64,000 bases of DNA, taken from contig QRDG01000343.1 of NCBI GenBank assembly GCA_012064385.1, positions 97,796 through 161,795 on the forward strand, in the 5' to 3' direction. A program made the position numbers and the translations under genes. Shown here piece after piece: positions 1-8,379 of the stretch. The notes under the pieces are model-generated. The model saw only the letters and a program-made list of their open reading frames with translations. It was not told the DNA's origin and made no database searches. The DNA is from Puccinellia tenuiflora. Taxonomy: Eukaryota; Streptophyta; Magnoliopsida; Poales; Poaceae. Numbering within the stretch: the stretch's first letter is position 1; each line of letters starts with the position of its first letter.

Positions 1-173
1 ATAAGTAGCGTCATAACCATTGCTGCATTAAAGGATAAATTTAGTAAATTGGATTTTTCAAATTACACGCAAAATAGATTGATCTTACAAAAAACGAAGA
101 ATTCTAAGAAATTCAAATATACAACACACCAAAATTTCTCGGAAACTCCTAGGGTGGCAGTAAAAAAACACTC
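1..173. repeat. Duplicated 5' flank of SINA-like locus A (paralogous to ~60569-60745)
   Basis: The first ~170 bases align, with small indels, to ~60569-60745 upstream of locus D. Similarity resumes after two MITEs and runs through gene A. The window therefore starts inside one copy of a duplicated locus. No gene is seen in this stretch. Confidence 0.75.
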
Positions 174-176
174 TTA

Positions 177-720
177 GGCCTATGCCAATGCATCGTTTCT
201 TAGCACGCTATCTTAGGACTAATAAAAACTTAATAGATAACTAGTTCAATGCATTGTTTCTTATGGTTGTATATAAATTTAATGATTTGAGTCTCATGCA
301 TATGTGTGATTGGTCTAACAACTCTTTTTGCCTATGGCCAGGTACAAGGCTTGTATATTAGGCATGTGCCAATGCACCGTCTTTTAGCACGTTATCATAT
401 GAGTAATAAAAACTTAAGATATAACTAGCCAATGCATTGTTTCTTATGAGTTGTATCTACATTTAATGATTTGTGTCTCATGCATGTATATGATTGGGCT
501 AAAACCTTTTTTTGACTATGGCCACGTGCAAAGCTTGTATGTTAGCTAAGCTAAAAGGTTAGTCTCTTTCTTCATTAACTACCATGCCACATAAGCAAAA
601 TGTCTGAAACCGTGCTAAGAAATCTCTATTGACATAGGCCTTAGTTACGCTACAAGGTCAATCTTTTTCTTCATTAACTAGCATGCACCGTGCTAAGAAA
701 CCTCTCCATTCATATAGGCC
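177..720. mobile_element. Tourist-like (PIF/Harbinger-type) MITE, ~544 bp
   Basis: The left end (GGCCTATGCC...TTTCTTAGCACG) and the inverted right end (GGCCTATATG...TTTCTTAGCACG) form imperfect terminal inverted repeats. The element is bounded by the 3-bp duplication TTA at 174-176 and 721-723. The interior contains two diverged copies of a ~180-bp block. The paralogous flank of locus D goes straight through this point without the insert, so it acts as an empty site. There is no coding capacity. Confidence 0.8.
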
Positions 721-737
721 TTAAAGTACCGTAGTTA

Positions 738-1022
738 GAGCAAGGTTAATAGTATAGTCGGCTGTTGACTATAAGGTAGTGTCATGTCATTTATAGCCAA
801 ACTAATAGCCAACACATATAATAGTTAGTTATAGAAAAGTACTAATTCATGAATGCACGGTCCACTTTACACTCTCACAAGCTGCATAGGAGCACGTGCT
901 GCAGCTGGCTCTTACATGAGAGCCTGCTTCCCTTTTCTCTCATCTTTTCTCTCATCCAACTAAGTAAGAATATATTATTCAAATCCTTATAACCCGGTTA
1001 CGTAGCCTTATTAGCCTTGCTT
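738..1022. mobile_element. Second Tourist-like MITE, ~285 bp
   Basis: It starts GAGCAAGGTTAATA and ends with an inverted match (TATTAGCCTTGCTT). TTA duplications lie at 735-737 and 1023-1025. The locus D flank reads directly from the base before this element to the base after it, again an empty paralogous site. This is a different family from the MITE at 177-720. Non-coding. Confidence 0.8.
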
Positions 1023-1209
1023 TTACGAGATGGTTGTTGGAACTTGAAGCTTGGTACGTCTACCCAAGTAACCCAACCGCTAGCTGAACACTGGCCTAGC
1101 TAGCTAGAGGGCCAGTCCGCAGCACGCTGCACTGGTCAAAGCGGTCAAGGGGAGGCGAAGCAGCAACCCAGTCTTCTTTCCCCCATTATGGCGGAGCAAC
1201 AGAATAATA

Positions 1210-1339
1210 AGGGTTTGTTTGATTTGAAGGATAGGAACCAATCCTTCAAAGGAATTTTAACATTTGGTGTGAGCTCATATTTTTTTTCCTTTAAAATATG
1301 AAGGATAGGAATCAATTCCTACAAAGGAATAGGAATCCT
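1210..1339. mobile_element. Small MITE-like insert replacing the original N-terminal exon sequence of gene A
   Basis: Around ATG 1188 gene A matches locus D (start 60970), and both open with codons for MAEQQN. From ~1210 to ~1339 gene A instead carries an AT-rich block with two direct copies of TGAAGGATAGGAA, palindromic with neighbouring TTCCT motifs, where locus D has ordinary coding sequence. Similarity resumes at the CGTCCCGGCGGTGA motif. The reading frame from ATG 1188 terminates inside the block. Ends and family are uncertain; hAT- or Tourist-like MITEs of this style are common in grasses. Confidence 0.5.
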
Positions 1340-1404
1340 CGAGCGTCCCGGCGGTGACCTGCAGTCCAGCGGCCACCGTGGCGCCCAGTCCGGTGTTCAC
1401 GAGG

Positions 1405-2527
1405 ATGCGGACGCTGGCGGCGCCCAGCCCCGTCGTCAAGGCGAAGCCAATAATCACCGTGGCGAAGCCGACCGCCATGGTGACCAGTCCGGTTGCCGCC
1501 ACGGCGCCCAGCCCAGTAGGCACGGCGGAGCCACTCCCCGTGGTGAACCCGACGGCCGCCATCGTGAAGCACGAGCAAGAAGACGGGAGCCCGGTGGCAG
1601 CGGCGGAAGAGGTGGTCAGCGGCTTGAACACGAAGAAGAAATTGCTTCACTGCGCCGCGTGCCCTGCCCCGCTCAAGCCTCCCATATTCGAGGTACTTCT
1701 TCCGTTCTTCGGTCTGCGTAGATTTGGAGCTAGCTGAAAATGGTTTTGAACTTGTAATATCTGAGATTCTCAGATTGGTTCACATGCACGGATTGACTAC
1801 TTGTGGATTGCAGTGCGAGATTGGGCATGTCGTGTGCTGCGCTTGCGGCGGAGGCAATATGCAGTGCGGGGCATGCGGCTGCGCCGCCACCTACACCCAC
1901 GTCCCCTGCATGGACGACCTGATCGGCGCGCTGGAGCTGCCGTGCCCCTACAAGAAGTTCGGGTGCGGGACGTCCGTCGCCTACCACGAGCACGCGGAGC
2001 ACAAGGCCACGTGCGCGCACGCGCCCTGCTACTGCCTGGAGTGCACGCCTCCGTTCGAGGGCTCGCCGGCCAGCCTCGTGCGCCACCTCACCGACCAGTC
2101 CGGCGGCCATCGCTGGCCGGCGCCAGAGAAGATTGAGTACGGGACCAAGCATTCATTCGTCATGCCAGCGTCGTCGGAGGATCACCGCCGCCTGCTAGTC
2201 GCGGAGGAGGACGGCAGCGTGTTCCTCCTGGCACTGGCCGCCGGCCGGGGCGCGGCAGGAACACGCCCCGTCACCATGGTGTGCGTCAGGGGCAACACCG
2301 GCGCCCGCTCGAGGCCGGTGTACACAGGCACGATCAAGGTAAGGGGCCCTCCGGACGAAGAGAACGACAGCGCCATCTTGCTCCTGCAAGCAAAGATGGC
2401 GAGCTGCGCGGTGCCCGGCGAGGTGGACATGGAGCACGGGCGTCTCCGCGGCCATGTCATTCCGGAGATGCTGCACGGAGATGAGTCGAAAGAGGTTCAT
2501 CTCGACATCTGCATTGAGGATGGCTAG
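1405..2527 (+). CDS. SINA-like RING-type E3 ubiquitin ligase (gene A), two exons 1405-1692 and 1814-2527
   Basis: Proteins of this family place ubiquitin on target proteins; the RING recruits the E2 enzyme and the SIAH-type zinc finger and C-terminal domain bind substrate. Exon 1 ends at CGAG|GTAC and exon 2 begins at TTGCAG|TGC, giving a 121-bp phase-0 intron and a 333-residue product. The intron splits the RING: a CxxC pair (LHCAACPAPLKPP) before it, then the C, H, CxxC and CxxC ligands (CEIGH, CCAC, CGAC) after it. A SIAH-like zinc finger follows (CPYKKFGC...H...C...C...H). Residues 1-90 are an Ala/Pro/Val-rich low-complexity tail. The start is doubtful: ATG 1188 was separated from this frame by the insert at 1210-1339, and 1405 is the first in-frame ATG left. 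Splice sites and all RING ligands are intact, so it may still be expressed with a shortened tail. Its sister is locus D. Confidence 0.8.
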
Positions 2528-2939
2528 TCCAGCCTCTTGTGCCTCCGGTTAATTACTTGCTGCTCTGCTCTGTTTTGGTTAGGTCGTTCTTGCTCATGGT
2601 CAACCCTTGGCTGAATCTATCTTAAAATTTGCGATACTTGTATTTTGTGGAAAACTGGTCAGTCGAGTCAAGTAATGCACAGTTATGCCAATTTGTCATC
2701 TGGAATCGCGATTGCGCATGTTTTTATCTCTGGATCCTTCAGGCTTCAATCGTTAGTTGTTCCGAATTTTTTAGGCAAGCGTATGAGGAAGAAAAAGTAA
2801 TTTAGAGAAGCACGTAACATGAAAGAGATTGATTAATTAGAGCATCTCAACTGTGGCGTCAATACAAAATACAACGGTTTTGAGCCGTTCGGACGAGCAT
2901 CCGCTATTGAGTCCGTCCGTCACCATACGTGACTAGGCG
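2528..2939. other. 3' flank of gene A, no gene
   Basis: Presumed 3' UTR and downstream sequence. Parts (2620-2760) align loosely with the 3' flank of locus D (62440-62530), so the duplication extends past the stop codon. No further coding sequence is recognisable. Confidence 0.6.
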
Positions 2940-2947
2940 CTTCCAAT

Positions 2948-3556
2948 GGGAGCTCCTATGTAGCCCTCCTTAGTGACGGATCTCACTCCGGTGGCCTGAA
3001 GTGAACTGTCGCTTTCGACCGGCCCAATGAAAAAAGCTAGCATTTTTTTCTAGTTTGTTTTTTTTTATTCAGAAAAACTTTTTGATCTGATTTTTTTTAA
3101 TTTGAACAAAATTCGAACAAATTTTAGATTTGAACAAATTTAGAATATGAACAATTTTAGATTTGAACAGTTTTTTAATATAAACAGAATTTAAATTTGT
3201 AAATTTTCGAATATGAACAAATTTTACATTTGACCAATTTTCGAATAAGAACAAAAATTAAATTTGAATTTTTTTCGAAAATGAACAAATTTTAAATTTG
3301 AGCAATTTTCGAATTTGACCAAATTTTAAATTTGAACAATGTCGAAAATCTGAAAACTTTTTTTAGAAAAAACGAAACAAAAAAGAAACGAAAAACAACA
3401 TAAAAAGAAAAAAAAATAAAAAGAAAACAGAAAACAGAGAAGAAAATAAAAGAAGAAAAAGCGGAAAAAGAAAAAATCCGTCAAACGGACCGGCCCAATA
3501 GTGGAATCCTTTAGGGAGCGAGATCCGTCACTAACGGGCGATATATAGGAATCACC
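2948..3556. mobile_element. Mutator-like foldback/MITE element, ~609 bp, long imperfect inverted repeats
   Basis: The arms ~2948-3055 and ~3465-3556 are inverted repeats of each other; both contain TTAGTGACGGATCTC, and the pairing continues past ACCGGCCCAAT. CTTCCAAT occurs directly before the left end (2940-2947) and after the right end (3557-3564), an 8-9 bp duplication as expected for Mutator-like elements. The interior (3060-3470) is a degenerate AT-rich array of AAATTTGAACAA-like units followed by a purine-rich stretch. No transposase. Confidence 0.65.
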
Positions 3557-3564
3557 CTTCCAAT

Positions 3565-3890
3565 AGGGTTTTTTCTCCAATTTAAACATTGTGCCAAATA
3601 CGATTTGATAGCTGTAGACTCAGACATGCATACATACTTTGTGCCCGGTCAAGCACCAGTGTGGGAAGTCGAGGCGAGGCGGCACTGGGACGACGACGCG
3701 ATTTCTCGGACCGGCGAGCCGTCACCTCCTACAGAGGTGGGGGAGCGACGGCGAGCAAACGGCGACGAGGACGCGAGTTGGAAATGGAAGTGGAAACGAG
3801 GCGGAGGTGGCTGACCGTCTGTCGGTATCCCACGTGGAGGTGCGTGCGGAGTTTTTTCGTCCAACACGTCCAATACGGCTATTGGGAGGG
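3565..3890. other. Left half of the sequence interrupted by G1
   Basis: GC-rich sequence ending in GAGGG (3886-3890), the target site of G1. Its right half resumes at 32331. Several short overlapping reading frames exist, but none shows a recognisable domain. I cannot say what this sequence was before the insertion. Confidence 0.5.
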
Positions 3891-5675
3891 TGATGACGGG
3901 ATTGATAAGAGTGTTCTTCTCCCTCAACAACGCCAACAAGTACTCTTGATACCCTGAAAGGAAGATAATATATTAGGGATAGGTTGAGCCTCCAAGTGCA
4001 GAGTATGTAGAAGTGGTAGTTTTTTCCCAAAAAGGTGACTCGAGGGTTTAATATCGAACTCTCGGGGAATCAGTAGTGTGGGTTTTATCTTCTTGTCCTT
4101 CTCTAGATTTCCTGCAAGCAAAATAGATTGCTTTGTGCCCTCAACCTCACCAAGTGGTTGTCAAGCACAAGGTGTGAGAATGATATTAAGATGATAATGA
4201 ATGCAAAACAGTAAATAAATATGCAATGGTGGTAAATAAGTATGCAAGGCTGATAGTAATGACGATGGATGGTATTTTTGGGGTTATTATATGTGAATGC
4301 AAGAAGTAAAAGTGTTTTTGTATTTTCTGATTTTAAAATGGCTGAATGTAAAAGATGCTTAAAAGTGGTTGGAAAGTTGTTTCTTATGATTAAAAATGGA
4401 CCGGGGTTCATGGTTTCACACATGCACTCTCTCTTTAATATAGTGTGACAAATGAGTAGACATAGATTTAACATATGAGATTGCAAACAAGGTTAATGAC
4501 ATGTTACTAATTATATGGGCATCACGTCCTAACATAGAGACCTTTTGATTATTAGTCTCACTTATACTCCAACAAGATGTGAACTAAATCATGCACCTTA
4601 GTAATTAAAATAACATCAGAGTATAGCTTTAAGATTAATGACATGAAGTGAAAATAAACACATAATGGATCTAGTCTTAGGTAGAGGCATGTCACTCCTC
4701 CTACCCTACAACGTGGTATTTTGGTTTATGCCTAGTGAGGTAACAAAGTAAAGTAAACACCCAATGGATCATGATATTAAGTTGTCAGCTTATCACTTCA
4801 CCACCCCTGTTACTCCAACTAATGCACACGTTCCCCCCCACACGCTCTCATAAACATGCTTGATCATAACAAGGATACAAGAACGGGGTACATAATATGC
4901 ATCTACTTTCATAACTGAAATATAACATTGCAATCTCAACATATATTAACTCATAGAAAGATCCACCACAATGGTAATACAACAGTGACCGTAATCATGT
5001 TCAGCAGCTCATACGGTGCTAATTAGTGAAGCTCAAGGGAGAGAGATAGAGTGATACATATGCTACTGCCACAAACCCATAGTCCAGAGGTGGACTACTC
5101 CCTCTTCATCATGGAGACGGTGGAGATGTCGATGGAGAAGAAGGAGATCTCTCCGGCAGGGCTCCGCCGGAGTTTTCCCCCTCCAATCTGCAGCCTCCTG
5201 GTCTCTGTTTCTTGTTTCTCTCGTGTGGCGGCTCTCCCTTCGGAGAACGTCAGGGGGCTCTTTATATAGACGTTTTTAGGTCACGAGGAAGCTTCTGGGC
5301 GAAGGATCGATGCAAACGGGGCCACGAGGGCCAATTGGGATAGGCCTACGCGGCTACAGTACCTGGCCGCGTGGGACCCACCCTTTTGGTCCTCCGGCCT
5401 CCGTTCGTTGAGTTCTTTCGCTCCTAAATCTTCTCCTTCCAAAATAATAACCCCCGTAAATTTATAGCTCATTATGACGTCGTTAAGGTCCTGAAACAAA
5501 TAAGGAAAGAAATAGGGGTTTTCTGCCTGCACAGGATTAATTCCATAAAAAGGGGAAATCATTATTAATTTCCAAAAATCATTAAATAACAGTAATATAC
5601 CCCTTATATTATGCAAATATGATTGGAATATGACTATTATAGTGCAATGTTCATGTATGCATTTTAGATGCATCA
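3891..5675 (-). repeat. G1 3' LTR (complete, 1785 bp)
   Basis: Begins TGATGACGGG and ends GATGCATCA on the plus strand. It matches 20545-20799 plus 31086-32330. It contains 282 bp (4104-4385) missing from the other LTR. On the minus strand a TATA-like motif (TATATAAAG, ~5262-5270) could mark the promoter. The reading frames inside it are not genes. Confidence 0.9.
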
Positions 5676-6322
5676 ACATCCCCAAGCTTAACTCATGCTC
5701 GTCCTCGAGTATGAAAGTGATAAAACTAACATGAACTTTGCAATATAATCACAACATGGATATAAAAGATGATTGCTACTAGTACATAAAGTCAAATGAT
5801 TCATTATTTCAAAGAAGTAGCAATATGCAAACAGTTTATAAAGTGATATCAAGTATTCAATGAAAAGATGTTCAATGATAGTTCACAAAGTGCAACATAA
5901 AAGATAGTACTATGGACATTCTTACTTTTGCATACTTGTGGTCCATAGAGTGTAGAAAATCTGAATATAAAAGGTGGACACTTTGGAAATGATATATAAA
6001 TAAGTAGAGGTAAAGCATGGATAAGTTTCATCTATCCTTCAAACTATTCTACTTAAGTTATTGATTGCAATGGTAATACTTGGTGTCAAGCTCTCATTCC
6101 CCTATCATAGCATCTTGAATGATTAAAGTTGAATGTGAAAGCAAATATGAGTAGTGGCCTTGATAAAGTAAAGGTTAGATGTATCATGCCCCTTGAATAC
6201 AAGTGCCTACACCATGATTACTCAACTTGGGAAACAAAGCAAGTTTAAGTTATCTATCATTGTAAATAATAACGGTATCATCAAGAGTCTCAACTGGGGT
6301 ACCTCTTGTCCCATGATATGGA
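5676..6322 (-). other. G1 internal tail between protease fragment and 3' LTR; polypurine tract at 5676-5689
   Basis: On the minus strand the bases next to the LTR read AAGCTTGGGGATGT, a plausible polypurine tract. The remaining ~600 bp has no RT, RNase H or integrase motif. The protease frame ends at a stop codon at 6323-6325. Confidence 0.6.
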
Positions 6323-6804
6323 TCAAGCCATATGTAACTCTACCATAACATCACTCACTTTTCCTAAAGCATGTTTAATGGTATTATCAGCAAGTGCAAG
6401 TCCAATAGAGCATTTTTCAAGATTCTTTAATTCAAGTGCTTCATATAATTGTTTAGATAAAACAGAGACACTAGATCCTAGATCAAGTATGGCATGGTGT
6501 GTATCTTTTCCAATAGTTACTAGCACCTTGGGGATCCACACATCCCCAAGCTTAGGTGGTATCATAGCTTCTTGATTGTATCTAGCAATTTTTTCTTTCA
6601 AGACATGATTAGCAATATAGGAACCAAAACCAGATTTGTTAACATCAATAGAAGGATCACTTGCAAATTTTTGTAAGATAGATATTAATTCATGCAAGCT
6701 ACTATTCTCCAAATTAAGCAAAGGATCATTAAATTCACTTAGCATCTTAACTTCTTCAACTTTTACTCTCCTATCATAAAGATCAAATATTTCATAACGG
6801 TCAT
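6323..6804 (-). pseudogene. G1 gag-protease, C-terminal half (aspartic protease region)
   Basis: This is the downstream part of the G1 gag-protease frame; the upstream part lies at 19568-20215 on the far side of G2. The frame is continuous across the 5-bp target duplication, so G2 split a once-continuous coding sequence. Visible here are a conserved block (VNKSGFGSYIANHVLKEK) and a retropepsin-like motif, LDLGSSVSVLSKQL, in which the expected D-T/S-G appears as D-L-G. An early stop at 6323-6325 ends the frame at the position of a TGG-like codon. The frame opening at 6955 is an artefact that runs into the G2 LTR. Confidence 0.7.
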
Positions 6805-7365
6805 TGATGGGGGGATACTTTATAGGTAGGCCCATGGACCCGGAAAGTAGACCCGCCAAGACCAAGAAGGCCAACGCCGAGTCACGAGACAAGTCACATG
6901 GGCTGGGCTGGAGACAAGCCGGCCAAGGCCCGTGTGGAGAAAGAGGCTCGTCCAAAGAAGGAGTCCAAGTACAACCCGGAGTCTAAACTTGGAAGACCAA
7001 GACGTAGAGTAGGACTCCGTGTTCTAGTATGACTCGGTATAGCCTGTAATTCCAGAGACCCGGCAGCCTTTATAAGCAGGGTCCTGGATCGTAGTAAGCT
7101 AAGCTTCAATCAGTAGAGAGAAACCCTAGCCACCAGAGAGAAGTCGCCGGCTCCTAAGTTGTGGGAGCCGGGTCCTTGTAATCGAGATATAATCAAGAGC
7201 AATAACATAGAAGCAGGAAGTAGGTCTTTACCTCGAATTAGAGGGGCCGAACCTGGGTAAATCCTTGTTCCTTGGTGAGATTAACCGTTCCAACGTACTT
7301 CAGTCATCAATGGCCCCGGAACTCATCTTCCCTGAGGAAGAACTTGCCGTGACAACCCCACGACA
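6805..7365 (+). repeat. G2 5' LTR with promoter
   Basis: 561 bp, TG...CA. A TATA motif (TATAAG, 7071-7076) is placed so that transcription would begin around 7100. The U5 portion contains ATGs (7265, 7310) in frame with the gag leader ORF that runs through the PBS. The reverse-strand frames seen in both LTRs are shadows. Confidence 0.93.
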
Positions 7366-8329
7366 GTTGGCGCCCACCGTGGGGCCTACGGTGACGAAAG
7401 GAGTTGAGATCGTTGGAGCTGCTCGCCGGGCCATGGAGAAACTCGCCATCGGGCGGGTCTACACTGATGAGCATGGAGAAACAGAGATCGATGACTCAGG
7501 CTGGACTTCGGAGATGAACGAAGTCGACGAAGGCTACCAGCTTGTCTTTGGAGGAATCAACGTGTTCGTCGGGATGGTTTGCACGTCGGGTCTTCGCGCG
7601 AACTCGGCGGAGTCAGTATCAGAACCAACCGTTGTCGTCGAGTCCGACGGCGAGGAGTCGGTCGGAACTTCAGAGGTCGGCATCATCGCCGAGTCTGAGG
7701 AACCAGAGATGCTTCAAGAGTCAGATTCAGATTATGATGCAGATTCAGAGTCCATCCTACCCTTGTTTGAAGATCGGCTTGGGTATGGGATAGAGGAAGA
7801 GGATTATGAGGAGTCGCCAGTACGCGCTCGTGTTGTGGGAGTCTACATGTCTGGAAACACTGGGAATCAGTTTGATCCGACTTTATTGACAAAGGAAATT
7901 AATGCAAGTAATGCCGCAGAAAGGGCGGCCGAGTTAACCAACGCTCGTGCTGCGTTGGAGAAGCAACTAGCTGATATTACAGAGGCAAACCGTAGATTAG
8001 CTGCGGAACAGGCCCGAGTCCAAGATGAAGCTCAGGTCGTGCGGAGTCGTCGCGAGGAGCTTACTTCAATTCAACACCGCAGAGCCAGGAGTCGCTTGCA
8101 TGATGGAGTCCACATCAATCCAACCAATTTATTCACCACACCTAATGGTCCAGGCAGAGGAGCCGGACTGGGAGGCTCAGCGGCAGCAGGAGGCGCCGCA
8201 GGAGGAGCCGGAGGAGCACCACCACCACCACCACCACCACCACCACCACCCCAGAAGGACCGGGAGGCAGCCGTACCAACGGACCACCGCCTGAAGGAGG
8301 AGTCGGAGGAGGAGCATCTGGTGGCTTAG
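7310..8329 (+). CDS. G2 gag N-terminal region (leader ORF starting in the LTR)
   Basis: This frame opens in U5 of the LTR (ATG 7265 or 7310), passes through the PBS as QLAPTVGP and continues as an acidic region (many Glu/Asp, ~residues 90-190). A heptad-rich, probably coiled-coil stretch follows (~residues 215-260, rich in Ala/Glu/Arg/Gln), then Gly/Ala- and Pro-rich sequence. It ends in an abnormal tail because one extra C in the CCCC run at 8249-8252, after a CCA microsatellite, shifts the frame. The natural continuation is the next frame over, which joins the gag ORF at 8380. G3 has a counterpart with the same opening residues (AVT-PPRQLAPTVGP). It presumably extends Gag at its N terminus; the function is unknown. 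Confidence 0.7.
   Translation: MAPELIFPEEELAVTTPRQLAPTVGPTVTKGVEIVGAARRAMEKLAIGRVYTDEHGETEIDDSGWTSEMNEVDEGYQLVFGGINVFVGMVCTSGLRANSAESVSEPTVVVESDGEESVGTSEVGIIAESEEPEMLQESDSDYDADSESILPLFEDRLGYGIEEEDYEESPVRARVVGVYMSGNTGNQFDPTLLTKEINASNAAERAAELTNARAALEKQLADITEANRRLAAEQARVQDEAQVVRSRREELTSIQHRRARSRLHDGVHINPTNLFTTPNGPGRGAGLGGSAAAGGAAGGAGGAPPPPPPPPPPPQKDREAAVPTDHRLKEESEEEHLVA
7368..7385 (+). other. G2 primer binding site
   Basis: TGGCGCCCACCGTGGGGC begins two bases after the 5' LTR. The same motif lies beside the G3 5' LTR (29192-29209, minus strand). It starts with TGG, as expected for pairing to a tRNA CCA end. It is also translated, as QLAPTVGP within the gag leader frame. Confidence 0.85.
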
Positions 8330-8379
8330 GGTCACAGCCTAACAGATTTCATACTCCAGAGGGACATTACTCTAATCCT

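Noticed and set aside
1354..1404. Extending gene A exon 1 upstream to GTG 1354
   Set aside because: It begins with GTG, not ATG, and an in-frame TAG lies just upstream (1330-1332). Nuclear plant genes rarely start at GTG. The coding similarity to locus D does extend here, but the usable ATG is 1405.
1724..1813. Gene A as a single-exon frame opening at 1724
   Set aside because: 1693-1813 has clear GT and AG borders and is not conserved as protein; the first RING cysteines lie in the exon before it.
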